Positions 1 through 5,767 of a DNA stretch of 5,767 bases are shown here, one piece after another. Numbering within the stretch: the stretch's first letter is position 1; every line of letters begins with the position of its first letter. Origin of the DNA: an uncultured Erysipelotrichaceae bacterium (GTDB taxonomy: Bacteria > Bacillota_I > Bacilli_A > Erysipelotrichales > Erysipelotrichaceae); assembly GCA_937902945.1 (NCBI GenBank), contig CALEMD010000146.1, forward strand, positions 1 through 5,767, in the 5' to 3' direction. The translations under genes were made by a program, and so were the position numbers. The notes beneath the pieces were generated by a model. It was not told where the DNA came from. It did not search any database and was given only the letters and a program-made list of their open reading frames with translations.

Positions 1-12
1 TCATTGCTCAGG

Positions 13-53
13 TGTCAGCGAATTTCGTGATCCGTTGTCCCGAAATTTACATT
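13..53. repeat. Imperfect direct repeats, possible mobile-element end
   Basis: Two related units start with TGTC at 13 and 36 and continue into CGAATTT (19-25) and CGAAATTT (41-48). A weaker third match, GGGAAATTCAC, lies at 92-102. No reading frame of note crosses this stretch. Short repeated subterminal motifs of this kind are found at the ends of some insertion sequences, for example IS21-type elements, where the transposase binds. No transposase is present in the window, so assignment to a mobile element is inference. The repeats could also be regulatory or the tail of an upstream intergenic region. Confidence 0.35.
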
Positions 54-73
54 CACTGCAAATCACATGAAAT

Positions 74-105
74 AAAGTGAAATCAAGTGATGGGAAATTC
101 ACTTT
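74..105. repeat. 8-bp inverted repeat upstream of the abiE operon
   Basis: AAAGTGAA at 74-81 is the exact reverse complement of TTCACTTT at 98-105, with a 16-base spacer that holds a further AAGTGA at 85-90. The repeat lies about 50 bases before the -35 box of the antitoxin promoter. It could be a protein-binding site, a weak hairpin that insulates the operon from upstream transcription, or part of a mobile-element end at the left edge. AbiEi proteins of the family are known to bind inverted repeats in their own promoters, but usually closer to the promoter than this. Confidence 0.4.
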
Positions 106-151
106 CTCACATATATAAAAGATATAAGCATCTTTTTACCAGTTGAAAAGA

Positions 152-180
152 TTGACTTAATGTTATGAATTTTATATACT
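152..180 (+). promoter_or_regulatory. Sigma-70-type promoter of the abiE operon
   Basis: The -35 box TTGACT (152-157) and the -10 box TATACT (175-180) are separated by exactly 17 bases, and each is one mismatch from consensus. Transcription would start near 186-188, giving a leader of roughly 15 bases that holds an AGGTG ribosome binding site (192-196), seven bases from the antitoxin start codon. Confidence 0.75.
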
Positions 181-190
181 TTTTATAACA
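161..190. promoter_or_regulatory. Candidate autoregulatory operator around the -10 box
   Basis: TGTTAT (161-166) and ATAACA (185-190) form a perfect 6-bp inverted repeat that brackets the -10 box and the expected transcription start. A dimer bound here would block RNA polymerase. AbiEi antitoxins are known to repress their own operons through an N-terminal winged helix that binds inverted repeats, so this is the natural candidate site. The arms are short and AT-rich, so chance is possible. Confidence 0.35.
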
Positions 191-201
191 CAGGTGCTGC
201 T

Positions 202-819
202 ATGACAAGCGATAGACTTTTAGAACAATTTAAAGAGATAATCAGCAATGCTGCCCCAGGCAATGTATTTATTCCAAGTGATTTTGCCAAAATCGCGAGT
301 GCTGCCACCATTTCCGTATATTTAAACCGACTGAAGAACAGCGGAGAACTTGTCAGCTGTGGGCGAGGACTTTTTATGAAACCACGTTTCAGCACCCTAC
401 TGAACGAATCGGTGCCCCCTAGTACAAATGATATTGCACGAGCTATAGCAAGAAAACACGGATGGACCATCATTCCTCATGGAGATACTGCGCTGAACAT
501 GCTAGGCCTATCAACACAGGTTCCAAACTCTTTCAGCTATATAAGCGACGGTCCATACAAGCAGTATTCTATAGGTAAAACAGAACTGCAGTTCCTGCAT
601 ACAAATAGAATCAGCGAATTAAAAAACACTTCCTACGAGACAGCTCTGACTATACAGGCACTTAAGTCATTGGGAAAAGACTCAATCACTGATAAAGACA
701 TTCAAATCATTCGCAGAAAACTAAGCACTGAGTCCAAAGAGAAGCTGCTAACAGAAGGGCAGTATGCTACTGCATGGGTTTGTGAATATCTCAAACTTAT
801 TCGAACAGGTGGAAAATAA
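202..819 (+). CDS. abiEi: AbiEi-like type IV antitoxin, DUF6088 family
   Basis: This 205-residue protein is the likely antitoxin of an AbiE toxin-antitoxin / abortive-infection pair. Residues about 1-65 look like the N-terminal winged-helix DNA-binding domain of the family, ending in the typical beta-wing text GELVSCGRGLFMKP. The segment around 85-125 (GWTIIPHGDTALNMLGLSTQ, then SYISDGP) matches the core of DUF6088 / AbiEi C-terminal regions. In characterised AbiE systems, the antitoxin represses the operon and neutralises the nucleotidyltransferase toxin without a stable complex with it. The start at 202 is supported by an AGGTG site seven bases upstream and a strong promoter. Its stop overlaps the toxin start by one base (TAATG), so the two are translationally coupled. 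The frame is intact although the partner toxin is broken, leaving this probably an orphan antitoxin. The family call rests on motif recognition and gene order. Confidence 0.85.
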   Translation: MTSDRLLEQFKEIISNAAPGNVFIPSDFAKIASAATISVYLNRLKNSGELVSCGRGLFMKPRFSTLLNESVPPSTNDIARAIARKHGWTIIPHGDTALNMLGLSTQVPNSFSYISDGPYKQYSIGKTELQFLHTNRISELKNTSYETALTIQALKSLGKDSITDKDIQIIRRKLSTESKEKLLTEGQYATAWVCEYLKLIRTGGK

Positions 820-1822
820 TGAATTCAATAGCCAACAGCAGTTCGGATTTCCGTGAGGAACTATTCCTCATCACCGCTAAGAAGCTTAGCATTGCGGGAG
901 GAATCATTGAAAAAGACTTTTGGGTATGCTGGCTTCTGGATTATCTGTTCCACAAAAATCCATGGTCAAAATCAATTGCCTTCAAAGGAGGTACAAGTCT
1001 TTCAAAATGCTATGGCTTGATTGAACGTTTTTCCGAAGATATTGATATTATTATGGACTGGCGCGTTTTGGGATATGAATTGAACGAACCGTACATTGAT
1101 CGCAATCGTACAAAACAGGACCAATTCAATAAGGCTATGAATGCAAACACGGAAGTTTTCTTGCAAAGCTCATTTATGCCAGCGCTTGAAAAAGATATAT
1201 CCAGTCTGCTTCACTCCGATTTCTCTTTATATATTGATGACATTGATCCGCAGACCATATGTTTTGCCTATCCGAAAGTCTTTACAGAATCTTCGATCCT
1301 CCCCGTCATTCGAATTGAAATTGGTGCATTGGCCGCATGGACTGCTTTGCAGGATGCGGTCATTGCCCCCTCCCCTATGCAGCACAGCAGTATCCCAATG
1401 CATTCGAACATCCGTCATCGCACATATTAACCGTTTCTCCAGAACGGACATTTTGGGAAAAGGCAACCATCCTTCATAAGGAATCCTTCAGAACAAACGG
1501 AAAACCTCCAGCTCGCTATTCACGGCACTATTATGATCTGTACTGCATGGGCAATTCTCCAACAAAGGATAAGGCTTTTTCCGATACTGATCTTCTTATG
1601 AAAGTTGCTGGATTCAAAGATCGTTTCTACCCAAGTCGGAATGCACATTACGAACTTGCCAAGCTAGGTACTTTGCGGCTGATGTCACCAGATAACTGTC
1701 TGGACATATTGGCAGATGATTATGCTCATATGAAAAATATGATATTTGGAACATATCCCTCTTTTGAAGATATATTGTCTTATTTGGATAAGCTTCAAAG
1801 CGAGATCAATTCGCTGCAGTAA
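819..1822 (+). pseudogene. abiEii: AbiEii/AbiGii nucleotidyltransferase toxin, frameshifted
   Basis: AbiEii toxins are cytoplasmic nucleotidyltransferases; characterised relatives transfer nucleotides to tRNA 3' ends or other targets and arrest growth. Here the N-terminal part has the core motif FKGGTSLSK (about residues 55-63) followed by SEDIDI (72-77), the DxD metal site of the fold. After residue 184 the frame changes: the first frame adds 19 unrelated residues and stops at 1428-1430. The rest of the toxin continues in the -1 frame from 1376, with YAAQQYP, the conserved RTFWEKATILHK and RHYYDLY, ending at 1822. The cause is a duplicated CCCCT (1367-1376). With one copy the protein would be 332 residues, a normal family length. 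The first-frame product of 203 residues keeps the metal site but lacks the FWEK catalytic motif, so it is expected to be inactive. An AGGTGG site (807-812) lies six bases before the start. Confidence 0.85.
1367..1376 (+). repeat. CCCCT tandem duplication that breaks the toxin frame
   Basis: CCCCT at 1367-1371 is repeated exactly at 1372-1376. Removing either copy joins GCC CCC directly to TAT GCA, giving IAPYAAQQYP, the sequence expected at this place in AbiEii proteins. The spacing from the upstream Trp-Thr pair then also agrees with the family. A one-unit slippage or short duplication is therefore the simplest explanation of the frameshift. Confidence 0.8.
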
Positions 1823-1831
1823 GCAGTGAAT

Positions 1832-2650
1832 CTAGATATTGCCGGTATATACATACTTCAGATATTTCTTTGCCGCTTTCTGCATGCGAAGAACTGTCTC
1901 AATAGGAGTTGCTGGGATATCGCAATGATAATGAGGAAAGTAGCGGGAAAGATGCAGCACGATTGTATCATCCAGTGATGCAAGCCACGCTGCTTCTTTT
2001 TCAATCCATGCATCACTGTCATTCTTTCCCGGAATAATCAGCGATGTCACTTCAACATGGCATCTTCCAGAACAGAGTTCAATTGCCTCATGCACAGAAT
2101 CATAATCGCCGTGAAGTTCTTTATAGTATTCTCTGTCACCCTTCAGATCAATATTTACAGCATCTGTTACCGCAAGCAGCTTTTCCCATATTGATTTGCT
2201 AACGCCGCCATTGCTGACTAGAACAATTTTCTTATCTGTATCTTTCAAAAAGATCGCTGTATCAATGATGTACTCATACGAAATGGATGGTTCGTTATAT
2301 GTGAAAGCAATTCCCAGATTATCGTTCTCTGCGCATGCCATTTCTGCAAGCTCCTCAGCTGATAGATATCTGTACTGTACGCTGTTCTCATCACTCATCG
2401 ATATAGATGCATTCTGGCAGAATGGGCACGCAAAATTGCATCCATAGCTGCCCACAGAAAGAATGCGGCTGCCCGGATAAAAATGCACAAGCGGTTTCTT
2501 CTCTATCGGATCCATTGCCAATGAAGTAACTCTTCCATAATTGGCACATACATTGATTCCATGATCATTTCTTCTAGCTCTGCAGAATCCGGTTCTGCCT
2601 TCCTGTATATGGCAATGATGAAAGCAGACATCACAGATGATTTCAGACAT
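1832..2650 (-). CDS. amrS: AmmeMemoRadiSam system radical SAM enzyme
   Basis: This 272-residue protein is the radical SAM member of the AmmeMemoRadiSam trio, which joins AMMECR1, MEMO and radical SAM families. Its reaction in bacteria is not established to my knowledge. The [4Fe-4S] cluster motif GCNFACPFCQN gives Cys71, Cys75 and Cys78 in CX3CX2C spacing. An N-terminal cysteine cluster (Cys6, Cys9, Cys13, Cys23) resembles a second metal site seen in this family and its pyruvate formate-lyase-activase-like relatives. DPIEKKPLVHFYPG (47-60) and the ending YVYTGNI are also typical. I chose the ATG at 2650 because it has GAGG nine bases upstream. A TTG at 2665 in the same frame would add five residues and has no evident site. 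The start overlaps the stop of the MEMO-AMMECR1 gene by 8 nt, so the two form one operon. The gene is intact, although its presumed partner upstream is frameshifted. Confidence 0.93.
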   Translation of the reverse strand: MSEIICDVCFHHCHIQEGRTGFCRARRNDHGINVCANYGRVTSLAMDPIEKKPLVHFYPGSRILSVGSYGCNFACPFCQNASISMSDENSVQYRYLSAEELAEMACAENDNLGIAFTYNEPSISYEYIIDTAIFLKDTDKKIVLVSNGGVSKSIWEKLLAVTDAVNIDLKGDREYYKELHGDYDSVHEAIELCSGRCHVEVTSLIIPGKNDSDAWIEKEAAWLASLDDTIVLHLSRYFPHYHCDIPATPIETVLRMQKAAKKYLKYVYTGNI

Positions 2651-4014
2651 GGCGGACAACCTCAAATCTCTGCATCACAATATCATCTTCATCCGGATCA
2701 ATGCCGCCTTTTCTGCATGCTATATCAATCTGCTGTTCCACTGTATCTACACCATCCAGATTTGGCAGCAGCAATCCCTGTCTCCCCGATTTGGTACAGA
2801 TTACTCCATATCTCTTTACATCCAGTTCACTTCTGCTGTGAATCCGCTCCGGCTGTTTCAGCACATCGACATTGATATTCAAGTATGGAAGTTCTTCTTT
2901 CTGTATTGGTTCAAAGCGTGGATCTTCTGAAGATGCAGAAACAGCATTGTGCATGATTTCCTGAGCAATGCTTCCGTATACCGGTCTGATTGTTCCAATA
3001 CAGCCACGCAGTTCTCCATTTTCATGTATGGACACAAACACGCCTGCTTTATCTTCTGTCATTTCTGCCGGCAGATCATTTGCAGTCTGTATTCTTCTGT
3101 GTTCCTTAACCCACATCTCAATTGTTCTGCGGGCTAGAGAAACATATGGATCTTCACATTGTATTCTTTCCTGTATTGTCTGTTCTTCTTCTTTCAGGTA
3201 TTGATCCAGAATATTGCGTTCATCATTTCTTTCCTTGACTGTATATTCAATGATTCCGTAGCCACCTCCAAAAGGTGCTTCATGACTAAGTACTTTCGCT
3301 ATCGAGTGCTCCAGCCATCATCACAAAGGACCTATGTCCGCATTCCATGGCTTTCTCAAGAAACACCGGATCATAATGGAACAGCTGAAGAAAATCAGCA
3401 TTGCCCATATCTTTCATGATCCGCTCATCATATTCAGGTCCTTCTTTGCTGTAGCCATACGGACCATCTACTTTCTGATTGTGGGCAAGATCTCCGCTGG
3501 CAATATATGCAACTCGACGGTTCAGTTTCTCAGCAGTCTTATCTATATACATGCCCATTTCATAATGCATGCGCAGGGGCAGTCCCGATAACCCAATCCG
3601 CACCAATTTAAATGATTGCAATGCTTTCCTGAGAAAATACAAAGGAACCATTGTTCCATGATCCAGTATCTGTTCCCGATCATAATCAGTACCGCCTGGA
3701 AATCCATGTACTTTCAGTTCGGTGTTCAATGCAGCGGTAAACTCTTCATCATAGGGAATATCGAATGTTACCTCCCCAGCATTGAACTGTCCCAGATCTC
3801 CATATCCCTGTCTTCCTGAAGATACCTGGAAATAGTCACGACAAAGAATCGCATGCGGCGATGACAATACAATTGTATCGGGGTGGAAAGAAGCAATGAA
3901 TTCTGAGACGGCCTTATAGCCATCCAGTGTTTTTCTCATCTTCTCTTCTTCACCATTTCCTATCTCACTGACTGCAATAGGAGGATGCGGAACCATTGCT
4001 GCACATACAATCAT
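2643..4014 (-). pseudogene. amrB-amrA: MEMO-AMMECR1 fusion protein, frameshifted at the domain junction
   Basis: Residues 1 to about 238 form a MEMO-family domain related to class III extradiol dioxygenases. They carry the expected metal-site and family motifs: VPHPP (His10), SSPH (His54), DHGT (118-121), SGDLAH (173-178) and CGHRS (225-229). The frame then stops at TAG 3286-3288 after AGALDSEST. The +1 frame, from GTA at 3293, continues without a stop as VLSHEAPFGGGYGI and runs through a full AMMECR1 domain, with LRGCIGTI and GLLLPNLDGVDTVEQQ, to 2643. Together they make about 455 residues, the normal size of MEMO-AMMECR1 fusions. A run of three A (minus strand, 3294-3296) sits at the switch; losing one A gives ALDSEVLSHE in frame. 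The linker is a few residues shorter than I would expect, so a small deletion is an alternative. The start at 4014 has an AAGGG site seven bases away. I see no good restart codon with a ribosome site for the second domain. Confidence 0.85.
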
Positions 4015-4037
4015 AGATGATCCCTTCTTTCATTCTC

Positions 4038-4059
4038 ATTATAGCAGTGCTTCGAGCAC
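4038..4059 (-). promoter_or_regulatory. Extended -10 promoter with palindromic spacer for the amr operon
   Basis: Read on the minus strand, TGCTATAAT (4046-4038) is a perfect extended -10 element 24 bases before the MEMO start codon. No good -35 hexamer lies at the right distance, which is common for extended -10 promoters. The spacer contains the palindrome GTGCT-TCG-AGCAC (4047-4059, as written on the plus strand), with a further AGTGCT nearby that can pair alternatively. A repressor or activator site in the spacer is plausible. No known regulator box was recognised. Confidence 0.55.
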
Positions 4060-4078
4060 GCAGCACTTGTAGCTGTTT

Positions 4079-4189
4079 TCAGTATAAAAAGAAGCCATCC
4101 TGCAGCAGTTCAGCGTTGTTCAGATCAAAGGTATGCATTTCATCTTTGCGTTCAGCATCGATCTTATTTTTTCCCAGGAAAAAATAAGA
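4079..4189 (-). other. Coding-like remnant without a start
   Basis: Between TGA 4190-4192 and TGA 4079-4081, the minus strand is open for 37 codons. It ends in a stretch that looks coding: KIDAERKDEMHTF followed by DLNNAELLQDGFFLY. It has no start codon with a ribosome site except an internal ATG that leaves 18 residues. The frame is the same as that of the hydrolase gene ending at 4205, separated from it by a TAG and a TGA. It may be the decayed C-terminal tail of a lost or extended gene, or chance. No family was recognised. Confidence 0.25.
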
Positions 4190-4191
4190 TC
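4160..4191 (-). terminator. Perfect 15-bp inverted repeat, possible terminator of the hydrolase operon
   Basis: GATCTTATTTTTTCC (4160-4174) is exactly complementary to GGAAAAAATAAGATC (4177-4191), with only CA between the arms. As RNA from the minus strand it forms a hairpin of about 14 pairs starting 13 bases after the hydrolase stop codon at 4205-4207. The position fits a terminator. However, the stem is AT-rich apart from its tip and no U-run follows it; the U-run lies inside the stem. It could instead be an RNA-stabilising 3' hairpin, a protein-binding palindrome or a small mobile repeat. Confidence 0.5.
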
Positions 4192-4204
4192 ACAAAGCAA
4201 GAAT

Positions 4205-4942
4205 CTATATGTGCTTCAATATGAATTTCTCAAGAATTGGATTAAGCTGCTCTGCATTGCGCATCGGAAAATCATGGTTTACTCCTTGCAAGGTCATTGT
4301 CTGACAGTTGGAATTCTGAGCAAGCATTGCAAGAGAGGCTTTCATATCTTTGACTTCCTTGCTTCCGCAAATTGCCAGCATTGGTATTGCTACGGATTGG
4401 TATGCTGGCAGTTTTGATAAATCCAAAGTGTTAGTAAAAAACGATTGATAGACAGGAAGAGTAATCTGTTTTGAATATTCAGCCATATAATCGGCTTGTT
4501 TTTGTGTGTACTTCCAATACTTTCCCTGAAACCGTACAAGCCAGCTCCAATGCAGTGTTTTTTGGGTTATTGACGCCATAGAACAGTACATCTGAATTGT
4601 TTTCGGTTTCGGATTTACCCATGCGCTCAAAAACACAGCAAAGCTGAATAATTCAGGTTTTTTGCTGACCAGCATTATTGCAATTTGACTGCCGAGCGAA
4701 TGCCCAATGACCCCTATTCGTTCTTTATGCAGAGAATTAACAAGTTCCAGCAGTTCATCGACGGTCTTTTCAGGCACATAGATTTCAGCTGCTGCCTTTC
4801 CTGCTCCTGGCAAGTGCGGTACAACTAGATGGCATGAATCAGAAAGACAGTACTGCCGGCAGAATGTATCAAGCGCCGCTGCCCCATGCAGCAGAAGAAT
4901 CGTTGGATTTTCTCTGTTTCCATATTCATCATAATACAGCAT
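4205..4942 (-). CDS. Alpha/beta-fold hydrolase
   Basis: This 245-residue cytoplasmic protein has no signal peptide and the layout of a single-domain alpha/beta hydrolase. An oxyanion-loop motif LLLHGAA is at residues 16-22, and the nucleophile elbow GHSLGS puts the catalytic serine at 82. A C-terminal GVNHDFP places the histidine at 223, and the acid is probably Glu196 or Asp199 in CGSKEVKD. The lid region (about 108-175) is rich in Trp, Tyr and Lys. The substrate cannot be told from sequence; esterase, lipase-like or C-C hydrolase activity are all possible. I chose the ATG at 4942 over an upstream TTG at 4975 because AAAGGA lies a few bases before it and the domain begins directly after (MLYYDEYGN). 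Its first 14 bases overlap the end of a second hydrolase gene, so it is the downstream cistron of a coupled pair. Confidence 0.88.
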   Translation of the reverse strand: MLYYDEYGNRENPTILLLHGAAALDTFCRQYCLSDSCHLVVPHLPGAGKAAAEIYVPEKTVDELLELVNSLHKERIGVIGHSLGSQIAIMLVSKKPELFSFAVFLSAWVNPKPKTIQMYCSMASITQKTLHWSWLVRFQGKYWKYTQKQADYMAEYSKQITLPVYQSFFTNTLDLSKLPAYQSVAIPMLAICGSKEVKDMKASLAMLAQNSNCQTMTLQGVNHDFPMRNAEQLNPILEKFILKHI

Positions 4943-5738
4943 ACTTTTTCCTTTCCTGGCAGACAGTTTCAGCAATGAAACTGTCTATCTCCGCATTTAC
5001 CTGCTCTGGATTATCCCCATTTGAGAAATGCTTTGCATGTTTAATAAAATGCAAAGGATACCCTGTTTGCTTTGCCCATTCCTTGCAATATGCCTTTACC
5101 TTACCCGTGCTGTCTTTCTCTCCTGCCAATATCAATACAGGAAACGAAAAATCAACATCTCTATTTTCTGCAATGAAATAGTCATATGCAATCTGCATTT
5201 GCTGGATGATTTCCACTTTAGTCAGCGGCTCTAGCATAGACAGCATTTTCTGATATGAATAATCACTCTCTGACACTGACAGTGCCATGCTCGTTTTCAG
5301 GAGACTGGCTGTGAAACATTCTGCCATCAGAGCCACCCGCTTCAGCCACCATAAATCTGATTTTGAATAATATCTGAATCCCAATGGAGTTGTATCTAAC
5401 GCCACAAATCCTTTTACCATTTCAGGATACATAGCCGCAAAATGCTGACTGGGATATCCGCCCATTGACATCCCCACTAAAAATGTTTTATCAATGTTTT
5501 CTTTCTGCAATATGCTATGCAATATTTCTGCTGTATCCTGATACGTGAATGGATGATACGGTCTCGACAATCCATGCATAGGAACATCCCACAGGATAAC
5601 TGTATAATAATCTGAAAAGCAGGGAACCTGCATTTCAAACATGGTATGGTCTGCGGTTAATCCATGCGTAAATACAATGCAGTCTGATGCGTTTTCATTT
5701 CTGGCAATCCAATAAGGCTCTCCAAAATTTATAGGGGA
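4929..5738 (-). pseudogene. Second alpha/beta hydrolase, 5' end lost
   Basis: The open frame encodes most of an alpha/beta hydrolase: IVFTHGLTADHTMF (oxyanion loop), WDVPMHGLSRPY, the nucleophile elbow VGMSMGGYP, an acid in LAGEKDSTG, and the histidine in AKHFSNGDNPE. Counting from the only in-frame ATG (5642), the triad is Ser59, Asp177 and His205. That ATG lies after the HG oxyanion motif, so a protein starting there (237 residues) would lack the first core strands and should not fold normally. Upstream the frame reads on to INFGEPYWIARNE without any ATG, GTG, TTG or CTG and meets a TAA at 5739-5741, about where a normal start would be. I infer that the first several codons were replaced by foreign DNA beginning near 5734. 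The 3' end overlaps the next hydrolase gene by 14 bases. The two proteins share the fold but look only distantly related. Confidence 0.8.
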
Positions 5739-5767
5739 TTAGTCAAAATCCTTGGGGGACAGTTTGG
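5734..5767. mobile_element. Possible insertion-sequence end
   Basis: Two G-rich units, GGGGATTAGT (5734-5743) and GGGGACAGTT (5755-5764), form an imperfect direct repeat right where the hydrolase reading frame loses its start. Base composition changes abruptly compared with the coding DNA beside it. This is what an insertion-element terminus with subterminal repeats would look like. No transposase is in view, the element is not identified, and the window ends here, so the call is tentative. Confidence 0.35.

Noticed and set aside
13..105. CRISPR-like array in the repeats at the left edge
   Set aside because: The units are short, imperfect and irregularly spaced, with no uniform spacers and no cas genes.
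183..473. Minus-strand open frame of 96 codons opposite the antitoxin
   Set aside because: It is the antisense shadow of a clear abiEi gene, with no family motifs and no ribosome site worth noting.
1227..1466. Open frames in other phases over the toxin frameshift (also 1141-1479)
   Set aside because: Their translations show no family resemblance, while the two toxin frames carry conserved AbiEii motifs across the same region.
1337..1822. Separate 161-residue protein starting at the ATG at 1337
   Set aside because: Its first 13 residues are out-of-frame toxin sequence and there is no ribosome site. The rest is the C-terminal half of AbiEii, so it is part of the broken gene.
1820..1834. Terminator between the convergent toxin and amrS genes
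   Set aside because: Only nine bases separate the stop codons and I see no hairpin with a T-run there.
2643..3116. Stand-alone AMMECR1 protein starting at the ATG at 3116
   Set aside because: The AMMECR1-type sequence continues upstream in the same frame to 3293, and no good ribosome site precedes 3116, so this is the C-terminal part of a frameshifted fusion.
4133..4417. Plus-strand open frame of 94 codons over the palindrome and hydrolase 3' end
   Set aside because: It lies mostly antisense to a convincing hydrolase gene and has no recognisable domain.

Overview
The window is moderately AT-rich DNA with small overlapping genes, Shine-Dalgarno sites and sigma-70-type promoters. A fused MEMO-AMMECR1 gene next to a radical SAM gene, plus an AbiE-type toxin-antitoxin pair, suggests a low-GC Bacillota, perhaps a gut anaerobe of the Erysipelotrichia or Clostridia type. 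The taxon is inferred from style and gene content only.

Left part (1-1822, plus strand). About 200 bases of repeat-rich non-coding DNA end in a good promoter (TTGACT, 17 nt, TATACT) that drives a type IV toxin-antitoxin operon. The AbiEi-like antitoxin is intact. The AbiEii nucleotidyltransferase toxin is broken by an exact 5-base tandem duplication (CCCCT twice). Removing one copy restores a conserved stretch and a 332-residue toxin.

Middle part (1832-4014, minus strand). This is an AmmeMemoRadiSam locus. A MEMO-family domain fused to an AMMECR1 domain is followed, with an 8-nt overlap, by the radical SAM enzyme AmrS. AmrS is intact, but the fusion gene carries a +1-type frameshift exactly at the junction of its two domains. 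A promoter with an extended -10 box and a palindromic spacer lies just upstream. This operon converges on the toxin gene with only 9 bases between the stop codons.

Right part (4015-5767, minus strand). The intergenic stretch holds a perfect 15-bp inverted repeat and a short coding-like remnant. Next come two overlapping alpha/beta-hydrolase genes. The promoter-distal one is intact. The promoter-proximal one has lost its first few residues and its start codon where it meets G-rich sequence that resembles the end of an insertion element.

Overall this is an accessory, decaying region: three of six genes carry separate lesions, and both edges look like mobile-element or repeat DNA. I see no convincing wholly new system. 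The most interesting signals are the precise duplication that switches off the toxin, the frameshift that splits MEMO from AMMECR1 beside an intact AmrS, and the long perfect palindrome.
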